25,122 nucleotides of DNA, taken from contig JAVBRD010000023.1 of the NCBI GenBank assembly GCA_031548365.1, positions 1 through 25,122 of the forward strand, in the 5' to 3' direction. Positions 24,037 to 25,122 of the stretch are shown here, in pieces. Position numbers and translations under genes: made by a program. Numbering within the stretch: the first letter of the stretch is position 1; every line of letters begins with the position of its first letter. The DNA comes from JAVBRD01 sp031548365 (GTDB lineage Bacteria > Bacillota > Clostridia > Christensenellales > UBA1750). The notes under the pieces are model-generated. The model ran no database searches, was not told the origin of the DNA, and saw only the letters and a program-made list of their open reading frames with translations.

Positions 24037-25122
24037 TCAGCTTAAACATCCCACAAAGTTATACTTGACTTGAACGCTCTGCGTCCGTATGCCGCAGTCC
24101 TCTAACTGCTCATGCACCGCTACATGGTCGATGAGTTGGAACGCTGTCGCCCGGTCGAGCTTTTCAATCTTGGCACACTCCTTAATCAGTTCCAGCCATC
24201 GCGCTACATCGTCCTCGCCGCTCTCGTCCTCCTGCATACCGCGCCGAATGTCTGCCGCCCTTTCCTCAAGCTCCGATAGCTCCCGCTCGTAATCGGCAAA
24301 CATTTTCTTGAAAAGGCCGTCTGGCACGTTGCCTGTAATCTTTTCCTCAAACAGCCGCTTGCTTGCGTCCTCAACGAACAATATACGACTTTTAGCGTCG
24401 CGCAGGGTCTTTTTCTGTGCGGCCTTTTCATTTTGCCGCTCCTGCCCTGAAAATGAAAGCAATCGGTCAAGCAACAGACTCTCGTCCTTGATAGCCGCCT
24501 CGGCGTGGCGCTGAATGTCTTTTAGGATGATGTATTCCAGCAGTTCAGCGTCAATAGTATGCGTAGAGCAGGTATTCTTGCCGCTGTTATTGTAACGGCT
24601 GCAACGGTATATCATCTTGTCCTTGCCGTTTTTTCGCTCCCTGCGGACAAACGCCATCGCCGCACCGCAGTCAGCGCATCGGATAATCCCCGAAAAAAGA
24701 TTGATTTCGTCTGCGCCGTCAACCTTGATTGCGTGATTGGATGGGGCGCGTTTGGTGTTTTCCATGCGCCTCTGGACACAATCCCATGTGTAGCTGTCAA
24801 TGAGCGCCTCATGCGTATCTTCGACAATCACCCAATCGTCAGGGCAGGTAACAAGGCGTTTTTTTGTCTTGAAAGATGAAACCTTGCGTTTGCATTGTAC
24901 CATATTGCCGATGTAGACTTGATTTTTTAGCAGTTGGATAATCGTTGCACTTCCCCATTGCTGGCAGTTATCGCCGCGAGTAGCGCGTTTTCCCGTTTGT
25001 TTGAAGTAGTACACGGCGGGAGGGTCCACACCCTCGGCGTTCAGCCTGGAGGCGATATTTCGTCCTGTGTCACCTCCGGCAAACTCACGGAATAATCGCT
25101 TGACGATTTCTGCGGCGAGCGG
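24037..25122 (-). CDS. Large serine recombinase, C-terminal part (runs off window)
   Basis: Site-specific recombinase that integrates and excises a mobile element. Only the last 361 residues are inside the window; the frame is open to the right edge and the catalytic N-terminal serine domain lies outside. Visible are the end of the Recombinase domain (EIVKRLFREFAGGDTGRNIA, GSATIIQLLKNQVYIGN), the zinc ribbon CADCGAAMAF with CSRYNNSGKNTC, and a charged coiled-coil-like stretch (LFKKMFADYERELSELEERA). By eye the GC content is lower than in the genes to the left, consistent with acquired DNA. It points toward tRNA-Ser and ends 52 bases from it, so the element probably extends to the right of this window. 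Confidence 0.93.
   Translation of the reverse strand, partial: PLAAEIVKRLFREFAGGDTGRNIASRLNAEGVDPPAVYYFKQTGKRATRGDNCQQWGSATIIQLLKNQVYIGNMVQCKRKVSSFKTKKRLVTCPDDWVIVEDTHEALIDSYTWDCVQRRMENTKRAPSNHAIKVDGADEINLFSGIIRCADCGAAMAFVRRERKNGKDKMIYRCSRYNNSGKNTCSTHTIDAELLEYIILKDIQRHAEAAIKDESLLLDRLLSFSGQERQNEKAAQKKTLRDAKSRILFVEDASKRLFEEKITGNVPDGLFKKMFADYERELSELEERAADIRRGMQEDESGEDDVARWLELIKECAKIEKLDRATAFQLIDHVAVHEQLEDCGIRTQSVQVKYNFVGCLS

Noticed and set aside
1..25122. CRISPR arrays, rRNA, T-boxes and classical riboswitches
   Set aside because: No regularly spaced repeats, no rRNA-like stretches and no recognisable riboswitch cores were seen on reading; not tested with covariance models.

Overview
The window suggests a spore-forming, Gram-positive bacterium of the Clostridia/Bacilli type with a fairly GC-rich genome. 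The main evidence is a full-length SpoIVA (492 residues, Walker A intact), found only in endospore formers. Supporting evidence is a set of strong AGGAGG-type ribosome binding sites, two lipoproteins with clear lipoboxes, and a CUT1 sugar ABC transporter of the LplB/YtcP/LplA type. Genus cannot be told from the sequence alone.

Layout from left to right. A tRNA-Leu(TAA) with its own promoter lies on the minus strand (11-154). A minus-strand operon follows, transcribed from about 5.68 kb leftwards: a lipoprotein of unknown function, dnaA, an S51-family (peptidase E-like) protein and a GH2 beta-mannosidase-like glycosidase. dnaA overlaps the peptidase gene by 4 bases (ATGA), and the ribosome binding site of the GH2 gene overlaps the peptidase stop. 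The promoter of this operon has a DnaA box at its predicted start point. Next, also on the minus strand, come spoIVA with its own terminator, a small odd reading frame (7464-7622) between two hairpin terminators, and a two-gene carbohydrate unit (Gfo/Idh/MocA oxidoreductase plus sugar isomerase/epimerase).

From 9.8 kb the genes run on the plus strand. An AraC-family regulator is divergent from the oxidoreductase. A three-gene sugar ABC transporter (two permeases plus a solute-binding lipoprotein, no ATPase) ends at a near-perfect terminator. After a gene-poor 0.46 kb comes a 1508-residue hybrid sensor kinase with two extracellular solute-binding domains, PAS, GAF, kinase and two receiver domains. 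It is followed by an acyl-CoA synthetase/AMP ligase and an ATP-grasp ligase that look like one operon.

The right end is a junction with mobile DNA: a decayed IS1-family transposase, a tRNA-Ser(GCT) with a clear promoter and terminator, and, 52 bases past the tRNA, the C-terminal part of a large serine recombinase that runs off the window. This is probably the edge of an integrated element.

The central part reads as a carbohydrate uptake and breakdown locus (GH2, oxidoreductase, isomerase, AraC regulator, ABC transporter, extracellular-ligand sensor kinase) mixed with core genes (dnaA, spoIVA). All functional calls come from reading motifs by eye; no database search was run.
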